This document shows, one piece after another, positions 32,085 to 39,710 of a stretch of DNA of 64,000 bases. Under the pieces are notes generated by a model, which worked only from the letters and a program-made list of their open reading frames with translations, was not told the origin of the DNA and ran no database searches. Origin of the DNA: Salmonella bongori NCTC 12419 (GTDB lineage Bacteria > Pseudomonadota > Gammaproteobacteria > Enterobacterales > Enterobacteriaceae); contig NC_015761.1 of assembly GCF_000252995.1 (NCBI RefSeq), positions 3,162,001-3,226,000 on the forward strand, given 5' to 3'. Position numbers and translations under genes: made by a program. The first letter of the stretch is position 1, and each line of letters opens with the position of its first letter.

Positions 32085-33587
32085 TTACGCTTCGTCGCCG
32101 AACCAGCAAATATTACGGGCAGCCATAATCAGCTCACCGGCTTTTTCGTCGGTCAACCCTTCGATATCAGCCAGATCATCAATGCCCTGGTCGGCGAGAT
32201 CTTCCAGCGTACAAACACCACGAGCCGCCAGTTTGAAAGCCATATCGCGATCTAATCCTTCCAGATTTAGCAGATCGTCAGCCGGTTTGTTATCACCGAG
32301 GCTTTCTTCCTGGGCCTGCGCCAGTGTGGCCAGTGCGTTTTTAGCGCGCTCACGCAGCGCTTCAACGGTCGGCTCATCAAGGCCGTCAATTTCCAGCAGT
32401 TCTTTCATTGGCACATAGGCCAGTTCTTCGAGCGTGGAGAATCCTTCTTCTACCAGAACGGTCGCGAACTCTTCATCAATATCAAGATATTTAGTAAAGA
32501 TCTCGATAGCGGCATGGGTTTCAGCCTGATGTTTAGCCTGCAGGTCATCAACGGTCATTACGTTGAGCTCCCAGCCGCTCAGCTGCGAAGCCAGGCGGAC
32601 GTTCTGACCATTACGTCCGATCGCCTGCGCCAGGTTACCGGCTTCAACGGCGATATCCATGGTATGTTTATCTTCGTCTACCACGATAGAAGCGACGTCT
32701 GCTGGTGCCATCGCATTAATGACAAACTGCGCCGGGTTATCATCCCACAAGACGATATCAATACGCTCGCCGCCCAGTTCGGTAGAGACAGCCTGAACAC
32801 GCGCGCCGCGCATACCTACACAGGCGCCAACCGGATCGATACGCTTGTCGTTGGTTTTCACCGCGATCTTCGCGCGAGAACCCGGATCGCGAGCCGCCGC
32901 TTTAATTTCAATCACTTCTTCGCCGATTTCTGGCACTTCAATGCGGAACAGTTCGACCAGCATTTCCGGCTTGGAACGGGTGACGAACAGTTGCGCACCG
33001 CGCGCTTCCGGACGAACGGCATAAAGTACCCCGCGGATACGGTCGCCGGGGCGGAAGTTTTCGCGCGGCAGCATATCCTCGCGAAGGATGACCGCTTCAG
33101 CGCTCCCCGCCATCCCTTCGGATTTGATTTCCAAAGAGATATTATCACGGTTAACTTTCTTGACGACGCCGGTGACGATTTCACCTTCCTGATCGCGGAA
33201 CTGATCCACGACCATTGCCCGTTCGGCTTCACGCACTTTCTGGACGATAACCTGTTTTGCGGTCTGGGTGGTAATACGGTCAAAGGTGACAGATTCAATC
33301 TGATCTTCAACATAATCGCCAACGTTCAGGCTTTCGTCTTCGAAACGCGCCGCTTCCAGCGTAATTTCCTTCGTTGGCAGAGTCACTTCTTCAACAACCA
33401 ACCAACGGCGGAAAGTATCAAAATCGCCGCTTTTACGATCGATTTCTACACGAACATCGATCTCCTGCTCATATTTTTTCTTTGTCGCTGTCGCCAGCGC
33501 ACTTTCCAGCGCTTCAAAAATTTTTTCGCGTGGCAGCGCTTTTTCGTTGGAGACGGCTTCAACAACAGCCAAAATTTCTTTGTTCAT
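32085..33587 (-). CDS. nusA: Transcription elongation/termination factor NusA
   Basis: This 500-residue RNA-polymerase-binding protein affects pausing, termination and antitermination. Domain order: N-terminal RNAP-binding domain (1-125), S1 (about 135-200), KH1 and KH2 (about 230-345), and two acidic repeats (about 365-500). It ends MAARNICWFGDEA. E. coli NusA has 495 residues; the extra five fit the Salmonella length. It follows rimP by 27 nt. Confidence 0.97.
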   Translation of the reverse strand: MNKEILAVVEAVSNEKALPREKIFEALESALATATKKKYEQEIDVRVEIDRKSGDFDTFRRWLVVEEVTLPTKEITLEAARFEDESLNVGDYVEDQIESVTFDRITTQTAKQVIVQKVREAERAMVVDQFRDQEGEIVTGVVKKVNRDNISLEIKSEGMAGSAEAVILREDMLPRENFRPGDRIRGVLYAVRPEARGAQLFVTRSKPEMLVELFRIEVPEIGEEVIEIKAAARDPGSRAKIAVKTNDKRIDPVGACVGMRGARVQAVSTELGGERIDIVLWDDNPAQFVINAMAPADVASIVVDEDKHTMDIAVEAGNLAQAIGRNGQNVRLASQLSGWELNVMTVDDLQAKHQAETHAAIEIFTKYLDIDEEFATVLVEEGFSTLEELAYVPMKELLEIDGLDEPTVEALRERAKNALATLAQAQEESLGDNKPADDLLNLEGLDRDMAFKLAARGVCTLEDLADQGIDDLADIEGLTDEKAGELIMAARNICWFGDEA

Positions 33588-33614
33588 CGCGGGCTTTTCA
33601 CCTCATCCAGACTG

Positions 33615-34067
33615 TTAAAAGTGGGGAACCAGGTTCGCCTTCTGGATATTACTCAGCGCGAACACTTCATCTTTGCCTTCGACTGTGACGGTGATCATTT
33701 CACCGTCCACCGCTTTGATAATGCCCTGCCACTTGCGGCGGTTTTGTACCGCCATGCGAAGAACCAGCGCGACCTCTTCACCCAGGAAACGCGCATAATG
33801 ATCGGCAGTGAACATAGGACGGTCGAGACCCGGTGACGAGACTTCCAGGTTGTAAGCCACGGAGATAGGATCTTCAACGTCCAGCACCGCGCTTACCTGG
33901 TGGCTCACATCAGCGCAATCATCAACATTGATGCCATCTTCACTATCAATATAGATGCGCAGTGTGGATGTGCGACCGCGAATAAATTCGATGCCGACCA
34001 GCTCATAACCCAAGGCTTCAACTGGTGCTGTAATCATCTCTGTTAATTTTTGCTCTAATGTGGACAA
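33615..34067 (-). CDS. rimP: Ribosome maturation factor RimP, TTG start
   Basis: This 150-residue factor is needed for 30S assembly, loading S12-side proteins. It begins (M)STLEQKLTEMITAPVEALGYELVGIEFI and contains RTSTLRIYIDSEDGINVDDCADVSHQ, essentially as in E. coli. The start is ambiguous: in-frame TTG (34077-34079), GTG and TTG (34065-34067) codons lie within 15 nt. I choose the last because it gives the E. coli protein. The G-rich run just before it may serve as the ribosome-binding site. It is the first protein gene of the metY-rimP-nusA-infB operon. Confidence 0.93.
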   Translation of the reverse strand: MSTLEQKLTEMITAPVEALGYELVGIEFIRGRTSTLRIYIDSEDGINVDDCADVSHQVSAVLDVEDPISVAYNLEVSSPGLDRPMFTADHYARFLGEEVALVLRMAVQNRRKWQGIIKAVDGEMITVTVEGKDEVFALSNIQKANLVPHF

Positions 34068-34084
34068 GCCCACCCCCAAGACAT

Positions 34085-34104
34085 AAAAAAAGGGCCTAAA
34101 GCCC
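34085..34104 (-). terminator. Terminator 2 between metY and rimP
   Basis: On the minus strand GGGC-TTTA-GGCCC-type stem (GGGCTTTAGGCCC) followed by seven Ts, 17 nt before the rimP start. Probably leaky, because the nusA operon is known to read through. Confidence 0.65.
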
Positions 34105-34126
34105 AGTTATTCTGTAGTCAGATAAC

Positions 34127-34150
34127 AAAAAACCCCGATAAATCGGGGCT
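34127..34150 (-). terminator. Terminator 1 between metY and rimP
   Basis: On the minus strand AGCCCCGAT-TT-ATCGGGG followed by six Ts. With the next hairpin it forms a tandem attenuating pair that separates abundant tRNA from the mRNA part of the operon. Confidence 0.75.
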
Positions 34151-34275
34151 TTAGATAACTGAACCCTATAACCGCAACGGCGGTCTGGTGTACCTTCCGG
34201 AAGAATTTTTTTCAAATCCAGCTACGAAGGACATAGTCTTCACTAGTATATTTGAAAAAGAACTCTAAGGGAAAG

Positions 34276-34352
<77 letters not shown>

Positions 34353-34367
34353 CCTGAAACGTGGCAA

Positions 34368-34396
34368 ATTTTACTCGTTTTGGGCAAAATTTGCAA
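34368..34396 (-). promoter_or_regulatory. Proximal metY promoter
   Basis: Minus-strand TTGCAA (34391-34396), a 17-bp spacer, and TAAAAT (34368-34373), placing the start about 8-10 nt before mature metY. Confidence 0.65.
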
Positions 34397-34409
34397 ATAC
34401 TGCTGGGAT

Positions 34410-34428
34410 TTGGTACCGAGGACGGGAC
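34410..34428 (-). pseudogene. tRNA-Leu 3'-end fragment upstream of metY
   Basis: The 19 bases TTGGTACCGAGGACGGGAC (plus strand) are identical to 36774-36792. That copy is the 3' end of tRNA-Leu leuU including its CCA, acceptor strand and part of the T arm, plus one flanking base. The rest of the tRNA is missing here. It lies 9 bp downstream of the predicted start of a consensus promoter. It is probably the stump of a deleted tRNA gene or a recombination scar. Confidence 0.7.
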
Positions 34429-34443
34429 GTAAAATCTGCGCGT

Positions 34444-34473
34444 ATTATAGTGAGCAGGCATAAGCGATGTCAA
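34444..34473 (-). promoter_or_regulatory. Consensus sigma-70 promoter upstream of metY
   Basis: Minus-strand TTGACA (34468-34473), an 18-bp spacer, and TATAAT (34444-34449). Both hexamers are perfect consensus. The transcript would start near 34437 and cross the tRNA-Leu fragment before metY. Confidence 0.8.
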
Positions 34474-34610
34474 CCTTAATCCCAATATGCAGATAAATGA
34501 ATACCACCTTCGTCATACTTTTCCGTCTCTCTTTGGCTTACGCCGCATATTTCACAACGTTATTTTACTAAACCCTCACTAAACGCTTCCTGTCTCTGCT
34601 AAAAGATGTT

Positions 34611-34674
34611 TAAATGAAAACTCATTTATTTTGCATAAAAATGCATTGACGCAGAAAACCGATCTCATTATCAG
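34611..34674 (+). promoter_or_regulatory. argG promoter with two ARG boxes
   Basis: Box 1 (34611-34628) is a perfect palindrome, TAAATGA-AAAC-TCATTTA. Box 2 (about 34630-34647) contains TGCAT...ATGCA. They are separated by a few base pairs, as in arginine-regulated promoters. A -35 TTGACG (34646-34651), 17-bp spacer and -10 TATCAG (34669-34674) overlap box 2. ArgR repression of argG follows directly from this layout. Confidence 0.8.
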
Positions 34675-34697
34675 TCAATCAAGCAGGGTTCTATTCT

Positions 34698-36041
34698 ATG
34701 ACGACGATTCTTAAGCATCTTCCAGCAGGTCAACGTATTGGTATCGCTTTTTCCGGCGGTCTGGACACCAGCGCCGCACTGCTGTGGATGCGACAAAAAG
34801 GAGCTGTCCCATATGCCTATACTGCGAATCTGGGACAACCGGATGAGGATGACTATGACGCCATTCCTCGTCGCGCAATGGAGTATGGCGCAGAGAACGC
34901 TCGCCTGATTGATTGCCGCAAGCAGCTGGTTGCAGAAGGGATCGCGGCGATTCAGTGCGGAGCTTTCCATAATACGACTGGCGGACTGACCTATTTCAAT
35001 ACCACGCCGCTGGGTCGTGCCGTGACTGGCACAATGCTGGTCGCCGCCATGAAAGAAGACGGTGTGAATATCTGGGGCGATGGTAGTACCTATAAAGGCA
35101 ACGATATTGAACGTTTCTACCGTTACGGCCTGCTGACCAATGCGGAACTGCAGATTTACAAACCATGGCTCGATACCGACTTTATCGATGAGCTGGGCGG
35201 TCGCCATGAGATGTCTGAGTTTATGATTGCCTGCGGCTTCGACTACAAAATGTCCGTTGAAAAAGCCTACTCCACCGACTCCAACATGTTGGGCGCGACG
35301 CACGAAGCGAAAGACCTCGAGTTCCTGAATTCCAGCGTCAAAATCGTCAACCCGATTATGGGCGTGAAGTTCTGGGACGAAAGCGTGAAGATCCCGGCAG
35401 AAGTTGTGACCGTCCGCTTCGAGCAGGGCCACCCTGTAGCCCTGAACGGTAAAACCTTCAGCGATGATGTTGAAATGATGCTGGAAGCGAATCGCATCGG
35501 TGGCCGCCACGGCCTGGGCATGAGCGACCAAATTGAAAACCGCATCATTGAAGCGAAAAGCCGTGGCATTTATGAAGCCCCCGGGATGGCACTGCTGCAC
35601 ATCGCTTATGAGCGTTTACTGACCGGTATCCACAATGAAGATACCATCGAACAGTATCATGCCCATGGCCGCCAACTGGGTCGTCTGCTGTATCAGGGTC
35701 GCTGGTTCGATTCTCAGGCGCTGATGCTGCGTGATGGCCTGCAGCGTTGGGTCGCCAGCCAGATTAGCGGGGAAGTGACGCTGGAACTGCGTCGCGGTAA
35801 CGACTACTCCATTCTGAATACTGTATCCGATAATCTGACCTACAAGCCGGAGCGCTTGACGATGGAGAAAGGGGATTCTGTGTTCTCACCAGACGATCGT
35901 ATCGGCCAGTTGACTATGCGTAATCTGGATATCACCGATACCCGTGAGAAACTGTTCAGTTATGCGAAAACCGGATTACTCTCCTCTTCTGCTTCCACTG
36001 GCGTGCCGCAGGTTGAGAATCTGGAAAATAGAGCGAAGTAA
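34698..36041 (+). CDS. argG: Argininosuccinate synthase ArgG
   Basis: This 447-residue enzyme joins citrulline and aspartate using ATP, the penultimate step of arginine synthesis. The N-type ATP pyrophosphatase P-loop is FSGGLDTSAALLW (SGGLDTS at 19-25). The sequence matches E. coli ArgG in length and in blocks such as YTANLGQPDEDDYDAIPRRA. Two ARG boxes overlap its promoter. It is transcribed alone. Confidence 0.97.
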   Translation: MTTILKHLPAGQRIGIAFSGGLDTSAALLWMRQKGAVPYAYTANLGQPDEDDYDAIPRRAMEYGAENARLIDCRKQLVAEGIAAIQCGAFHNTTGGLTYFNTTPLGRAVTGTMLVAAMKEDGVNIWGDGSTYKGNDIERFYRYGLLTNAELQIYKPWLDTDFIDELGGRHEMSEFMIACGFDYKMSVEKAYSTDSNMLGATHEAKDLEFLNSSVKIVNPIMGVKFWDESVKIPAEVVTVRFEQGHPVALNGKTFSDDVEMMLEANRIGGRHGLGMSDQIENRIIEAKSRGIYEAPGMALLHIAYERLLTGIHNEDTIEQYHAHGRQLGRLLYQGRWFDSQALMLRDGLQRWVASQISGEVTLELRRGNDYSILNTVSDNLTYKPERLTMEKGDSVFSPDDRIGQLTMRNLDITDTREKLFSYAKTGLLSSSASTGVPQVENLENRAK

Positions 36042-36058
36042 CGGGATAAAGCCCTGTT

Positions 36059-36092
36059 GTCGGGTGGTGCCTCACTTATCCGACCTACATGA
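36059..36092. repeat. REP-like element after argG
   Basis: GTCGGGTGGTGCCTCACTTATCCGACC is a degenerate REP palindrome. Confidence 0.55.
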
Positions 36093-36187
36093 CCTCTTCG
36101 CCACTTATTGATATCTCGTCATTCGTGGCTGGGTAAGGCAAAGCCGTCCCCGGCATAGAGGCTAATCTCTACTCTGTTCGCAATCGG

Positions 36188-36211
36188 AAAGGCCGCGCAA
36201 GCGGCTTTTTT
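36188..36211 (+). terminator. Intrinsic terminator downstream of argG
   Basis: AAGGCCGC-GCAA-GCGGCTTTTTT (stem 5 GC pairs plus flanking pairs, six Ts). It lies about 150 nt past the argG stop and just before the small ORFs. Confidence 0.8.
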
Positions 36212-36228
36212 ATGGGCAATAAAGTGGA

Positions 36229-36342
36229 ATGATTCGCTTGCTGCAGCACCTGATGGAGAATAAATCGCGCTTCTACTACACGTTCACTACGCGTAGACTG
36301 GCAGACATGCAGCTCGCTGAACGATTCAAAGGCCAACGATGA
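36229..36342 (+). CDS. Small ORF (37 aa) overlapping the next ORF by ATGA
   Basis: The frame encodes 37 residues beginning MIRLLQHLMENKSRFYY and ending AERFKGQR, strongly basic. Its TGA overlaps the ATG of the next ORF in the four bases ATGA, a coupling arrangement used by real operons. A ribosome-binding site is weak (GTGG immediately before the ATG). It could be a translated leader, a remnant of a longer gene lost from this gap, or chance. I recognise no family. Confidence 0.3.
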   Translation: MIRLLQHLMENKSRFYYTFTTRRLADMQLAERFKGQR

Positions 36343-36680
36343 TTTCCCACAAACACCTCTCTTCGTATATCAGAGCGTTACATGTCCCGGACTCGAAACG
36401 TCCTTGCCAGTTATTATCTGACAACGAATCGATATATAGCGAAGATAATGTATTAATACATCAGAAAGTGAGTACCTGGCTATTTGAAGATGGCGTGGTG
36501 ATTCGCTGCGAATATGAAGAAGAACAAGGTCAACACAGCGACGCAAGCTGTTTACCCTGCTGGATCGAGTTTAAAGTACAGGAAATCAGGAATGATGCTG
36601 TCGCGATATCGCCGGCACTAAAGCGTTTTACTAACCGATGCCAAATCAAAACCTGGCTTCAGTTCAATAGCGACACCTGA
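36339..36680 (+). CDS. Uncharacterised 113-residue protein
   Basis: The frame occupies the gap where E. coli K-12 has yhbX. The product begins MISHKHLSSYIRALHVPDSK and has an acidic centre (RCEYEEEQGQHSDAS). Cysteines are at 23, 57, 71, 74 and 101, including a CxxC (CLPC). There is no signal peptide or membrane segment. The Shine-Dalgarno is poor, but the ATGA overlap with the preceding frame could supply initiation. Lower GC in places than its neighbours suggests an accessory origin. I recognise no family and assign no function. Confidence 0.5.
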   Translation: MISHKHLSSYIRALHVPDSKRPCQLLSDNESIYSEDNVLIHQKVSTWLFEDGVVIRCEYEEEQGQHSDASCLPCWIEFKVQEIRNDAVAISPALKRFTNRCQIKTWLQFNSDT

Positions 36681-36736
36681 CTGAGCGCCCCTGCAACACT
36701 TCGCAAAAAGGCTACATCGTTGAGAAAACTACAGAC

Positions 36737-36760
36737 AAAAAAAGACGCTTCGCAGCGTCT
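36737..36760 (-). terminator. Terminator of the secG-leuU transcript
   Basis: On the minus strand AGACGCT-GCGA-AGCGTCT is followed by TTTTTTT. It is placed 15 nt past the 3' end of leuU. On the plus strand the same hairpin followed by CTTTTCT could end transcripts from the small ORFs. Confidence 0.85.
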
Positions 36761-36774
36761 CTTTTCTGAAAGAT

Positions 36775-36861
36775 TGGTACCGAGGACGGGACTTGAACCC
36801 GTAAGCCCTATTGGGCACTACCACCTCAAGGTAGCGTGTCTACCAATTCCACCACCTCGGC
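36775..36861 (-). tRNA. leuU: tRNA-Leu (GAG)
   Basis: An 87-nt class II tRNA reads from GCCGAGGTGGTGGAATTGGT to CTCGGTACCA. The anticodon loop is CTTGAGG (anticodon GAG), with a long variable arm (GGTAGTGCCCAATAGGGC) and encoded CCA. It lies 13 nt downstream of secG, the E. coli arrangement. Confidence 0.97.
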
Positions 36862-36874
36862 ACGGATACTACTA

Positions 36875-37207
36875 TTAGCGCGGGATATCGCTGGTCGGCT
36901 GAGCCGGTGCAGCTGGCTGAGTTTGCTCAGTTTTAGCTGGCGCGCTCAGGTTTTCCCACTCACTTCCTTTATTGGTCTTGTTGCTATTGATGTTACCCAG
37001 CACCAGACTGATGATGAAGAACAGCGTCGCCAGTACTGCCGTCATTCGGGTCATGAAGTTACCAGAACCACTTGAACCAAACAGCGTAGCGGAAGCGCCT
37101 GCTCCGAAGGAGGCTCCCATATCAGCGCCTTTACCTTGCTGCAGCATAATCAGACCAACAAGGCCAATTGCCACAATAAGGAAAACAACTAAAAGAGCTT
37201 CGTACAT
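36875..37207 (-). CDS. secG: Protein translocase subunit SecG
   Basis: This 110-residue inner-membrane subunit of the SecYEG channel has two transmembrane helices (about 3-20 and 54-72). A glycine-rich cytoplasmic loop (GKGADMGASFGAGASATLFG) lies between them, and the tail is Pro/Ala/Gln-rich. The ATG at 37207 follows AAGGAACAGG and gives MYEALLVVFLIVAIGLVG as in E. coli. An upstream in-frame start would add 16 residues and is not supported. It is co-oriented with leuU. Confidence 0.95.
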   Translation of the reverse strand: MYEALLVVFLIVAIGLVGLIMLQQGKGADMGASFGAGASATLFGSSGSGNFMTRMTAVLATLFFIISLVLGNINSNKTNKGSEWENLSAPAKTEQTQPAAPAQPTSDIPR

Positions 37208-37393
37208 AATCAACCTGTTCCTTGCGGAGTTGCCGCGTACCAATGCTTCTACCAATAAAGCGGGATGTTACTGTTTCCCACTGAAGCGGGTGTGAATACT
37301 AACCAAAGCGAATGACCTTCGCAAGGGCAATTTAAGTGCATTGTATCAACTGCGGAAAAAAACAGCAAAAGCGTTGTTTTTTGCGGGTACCTG

Positions 37394-37414
37394 GGCGGCA
37401 AGCGCCGCCTTTTT
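37394..37414. other. GC-rich hairpin between glmM and secG
   Basis: GGCGGC-AAGC-GCCGCC followed on the plus strand by TTTTT. Read on the minus strand, which both flanking genes use, the U-run is on the wrong side. The role is unclear: it could be 3'-end protection for glmM mRNA or a terminator of antisense transcription. Confidence 0.45.
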
Positions 37415-37428
37415 AGTCACTTAAATGA

Positions 37429-38766
37429 TTAAACGGCTTTTACCGCGTCCGCGATACGATGGGCGAATTCAGTTACCTGCGCTTCGTCCTCGCCTTCAAC
37501 CATTACGCGAATCAGCGGCTCGGTACCCGATTTACGCAGCAGGACGCGGCCACGGCTACCCAGCGCCGCTTCGACCTCTGCCATCACGGCTTTCACCGTT
37601 TCGTTTTCCAGCGGATCGCCGCTACCAGCGGTATAACGCACATTAACCAAAATCTGCGGGAACATTTTCATGCCGCTGCACAGATCGTGCAGACTCATAT
37701 GATTACGCACCATTGCCGCGAGGACTTGTAGCCCCGCAACAATACCGTCGCCAGTTGTGGTTTTATCCAACAGGATCACATGGCCAGAGTTTTCCGCGCC
37801 GATGCGCCAGCCTTTTTCCTGCAATTTTTCCAGCACGTAGCGGTCACCCACCTTCGCCCGGGCAAACGGAATACCCAGCTGTTTAAGTGCCAGCTCCAGT
37901 CCCATATTGCTCATTAACGTTCCCACCGCGCCGCCACGCAACTGGCCCTGTCGCAACCCTTCACGGGCGATGATATACATGATCTGATCGCCATCAACTT
38001 TATTGCCTTCATGGTCAACCATGATGACCCGGTCGCCATCGCCGTCAAGCGCGATACCGAGGTTGGCTTTTTCTGCCAACACGCGCGCTTGCAGCGCACG
38101 CACGTCAGTTGCGCCCACTTCTTCGTTAATGTTGACCCCGTTTGGCTCACAGCCGATGGCGATAACGGTCGCCCCTAACTCGCGCAGCACATTTGGCGCG
38201 ATATGGTAGGTGGCACCGTTGGCGCAATCTACCACCACTTTCAGTCCATTGAGACTCAGTTCGTTCGGGAAGGTGCCTTTACAGAACTCAATATAGCGTC
38301 CGGCGGCGTCGACAATGCGGCTCGCTTTCCCCAGTTCGGCGGAGTCCACGCAGGTGATCTCTTTTTCCATTTCAGCTTCGATGGCTTCTTCCACATCATC
38401 CGGCAGTTTCGTACCATCGATAGAGAAGAATTTAATCCCGTTATCATAAAATGGGTTATGCGAAGCTGAGATCACAATACCCGCCTCGGCGCGGAACGTT
38501 CGCGTCAGATAGGCGACGGCTGGCGTTGGCATCGGCCCGGTAAACGAGGCCGACAGCCCCGCAGCGGCAAGGCCCGCCTCCAGCGCCGACTCCAGCATAT
38601 AGCCGGAAATACGCGTATCTTTACCGATAATGATTTTACGCGAACCATGACGCGCCAGCACTTTTCCGGCAGCCCACCCCAGTTTAAGCACAAAATCAGG
38701 TGTAATGGGGGCATCGCCTACACGCCCACGAATCCCATCGGTACCGAAATATTTACGATTACTCAT
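37429..38766 (-). CDS. glmM: Phosphoglucosamine mutase GlmM
   Basis: This 445-residue enzyme converts glucosamine-6-phosphate to glucosamine-1-phosphate for UDP-GlcNAc synthesis. The phosphorylated serine is Ser102 in VISASHNP. The metal-binding DGDGDR loop and sugar-binding GEPNGVNI-type region follow. The C-terminal phosphate-binding loop contains RKSGTEPLIRVM. Its first 8 nt overlap the end of folP, indicating one operon. Confidence 0.97.
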   Translation of the reverse strand: MSNRKYFGTDGIRGRVGDAPITPDFVLKLGWAAGKVLARHGSRKIIIGKDTRISGYMLESALEAGLAAAGLSASFTGPMPTPAVAYLTRTFRAEAGIVISASHNPFYDNGIKFFSIDGTKLPDDVEEAIEAEMEKEITCVDSAELGKASRIVDAAGRYIEFCKGTFPNELSLNGLKVVVDCANGATYHIAPNVLRELGATVIAIGCEPNGVNINEEVGATDVRALQARVLAEKANLGIALDGDGDRVIMVDHEGNKVDGDQIMYIIAREGLRQGQLRGGAVGTLMSNMGLELALKQLGIPFARAKVGDRYVLEKLQEKGWRIGAENSGHVILLDKTTTGDGIVAGLQVLAAMVRNHMSLHDLCSGMKMFPQILVNVRYTAGSGDPLENETVKAVMAEVEAALGSRGRVLLRKSGTEPLIRVMVEGEDEAQVTEFAHRIADAVKAV

Positions 38767-39607
38767 AGCGTTTGTTTCCCTTTGCAGACAGAGTGGCTTC
38801 TACCACCCGCATCGCTTCTACGGTTTCTTTGACGTCATGGACGCGAATGATCTGCGCACCCTGCATTGCGGCAATTACTGCGCACGCGAGACTGCCGTTC
38901 AGACGGTCTGATGGTCCTACGTTAAGTAACTGGCCAACCATCGATTTACGTGACATGCCCACCAGCAGCGGCAGGTTAAAATGATGAAACTCACTCAGCC
39001 GTGCCAGTAAGGTATAGTTGTGAGAGAGATTTTTACCGAAACCGAATCCGGGGTCGAGTAACAATTTCTCTTTTGCGATGCCAGCCTTCTCACAACGTGC
39101 TATTTGCTCAATAAAGTAGCGATTTACCTCGGCAAAGACATCGTCGTATTTCGGCGCATCCTGCATAGTTTTGGGATTTCCCTGCATATGCATAAGACAG
39201 ACCGGCAAATCGGCTTCTGCCGCGGCTTCCAATGCGCCAGGCACCGAGAGCGAACGGATATCGTTGATGATGTGCGCGCCCGCGCTGGCAGCTTCCCGGA
39301 TCACCTCCGGCCTGGAGGTATCCACGGAAATCCATACTTCAAAACGTTGCGCTATGGCTTCCAGCACCGGAATAACGCGCTCCAGTTCTTCTTCCACGCT
39401 CACTTCCGCCGCGCCTGGTCGTGTTGATTCGCCGCCGACATCAATGATAGTCGCTCCGGCATTCACCATTAAATTCGCATGTTTCACCGCCTCCACCAGA
39501 GTGTTGTGCGCGCCGCCGTCGGAAAAAGAATCCGGCGTCACGTTCAGGATACCCATAACATGTGGATGAGTGAGATCGAGCGTGGCGCCCTGAGCGAAGA
39601 GTTTCAT
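38759..39607 (-). CDS. folP: Dihydropteroate synthase FolP
   Basis: This 282-residue TIM-barrel enzyme condenses p-aminobenzoate with dihydropterin pyrophosphate in folate synthesis and is the sulfonamide target. Signatures are MGILNVTPDSFSDGG and IIDVGGESTRPGA. The loop residues and the C-terminal RVHDVKETVEAMRV block are also present. The ATG at 39607 gives the E. coli start; the in-frame TTG two codons earlier is not preferred. A terminator separates it from ftsH. glmM overlaps its end. Confidence 0.96.
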   Translation of the reverse strand: MKLFAQGATLDLTHPHVMGILNVTPDSFSDGGAHNTLVEAVKHANLMVNAGATIIDVGGESTRPGAAEVSVEEELERVIPVLEAIAQRFEVWISVDTSRPEVIREAASAGAHIINDIRSLSVPGALEAAAEADLPVCLMHMQGNPKTMQDAPKYDDVFAEVNRYFIEQIARCEKAGIAKEKLLLDPGFGFGKNLSHNYTLLARLSEFHHFNLPLLVGMSRKSMVGQLLNVGPSDRLNGSLACAVIAAMQGAQIIRVHDVKETVEAMRVVEATLSAKGNKRYE

Positions 39608-39637
39608 GGCCAAAATCCCTGTTTTATTTATGGTGAG

Positions 39638-39673
39638 TTAAAAAAGAAAAACCCCGGGGCAAGCCCCAGGGTT
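39638..39673 (-). terminator. Terminator between ftsH and folP
   Basis: On the minus strand AACCCTGGGG-CTTG-CCCCGGGGTT with one bulge, followed by TTTCTTTTTT. Confidence 0.8.
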
Positions 39674-39710
39674 TCGGTGAGCGCTAAACATAGTGTTGTA
39701 CGACCAACGC

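Noticed and set aside
37394..37414. glmM terminator
   Set aside because: The hairpin has its T-run on the plus strand only, while glmM is on the minus strand. It is therefore listed as a hairpin of unclear role, not as the glmM terminator.
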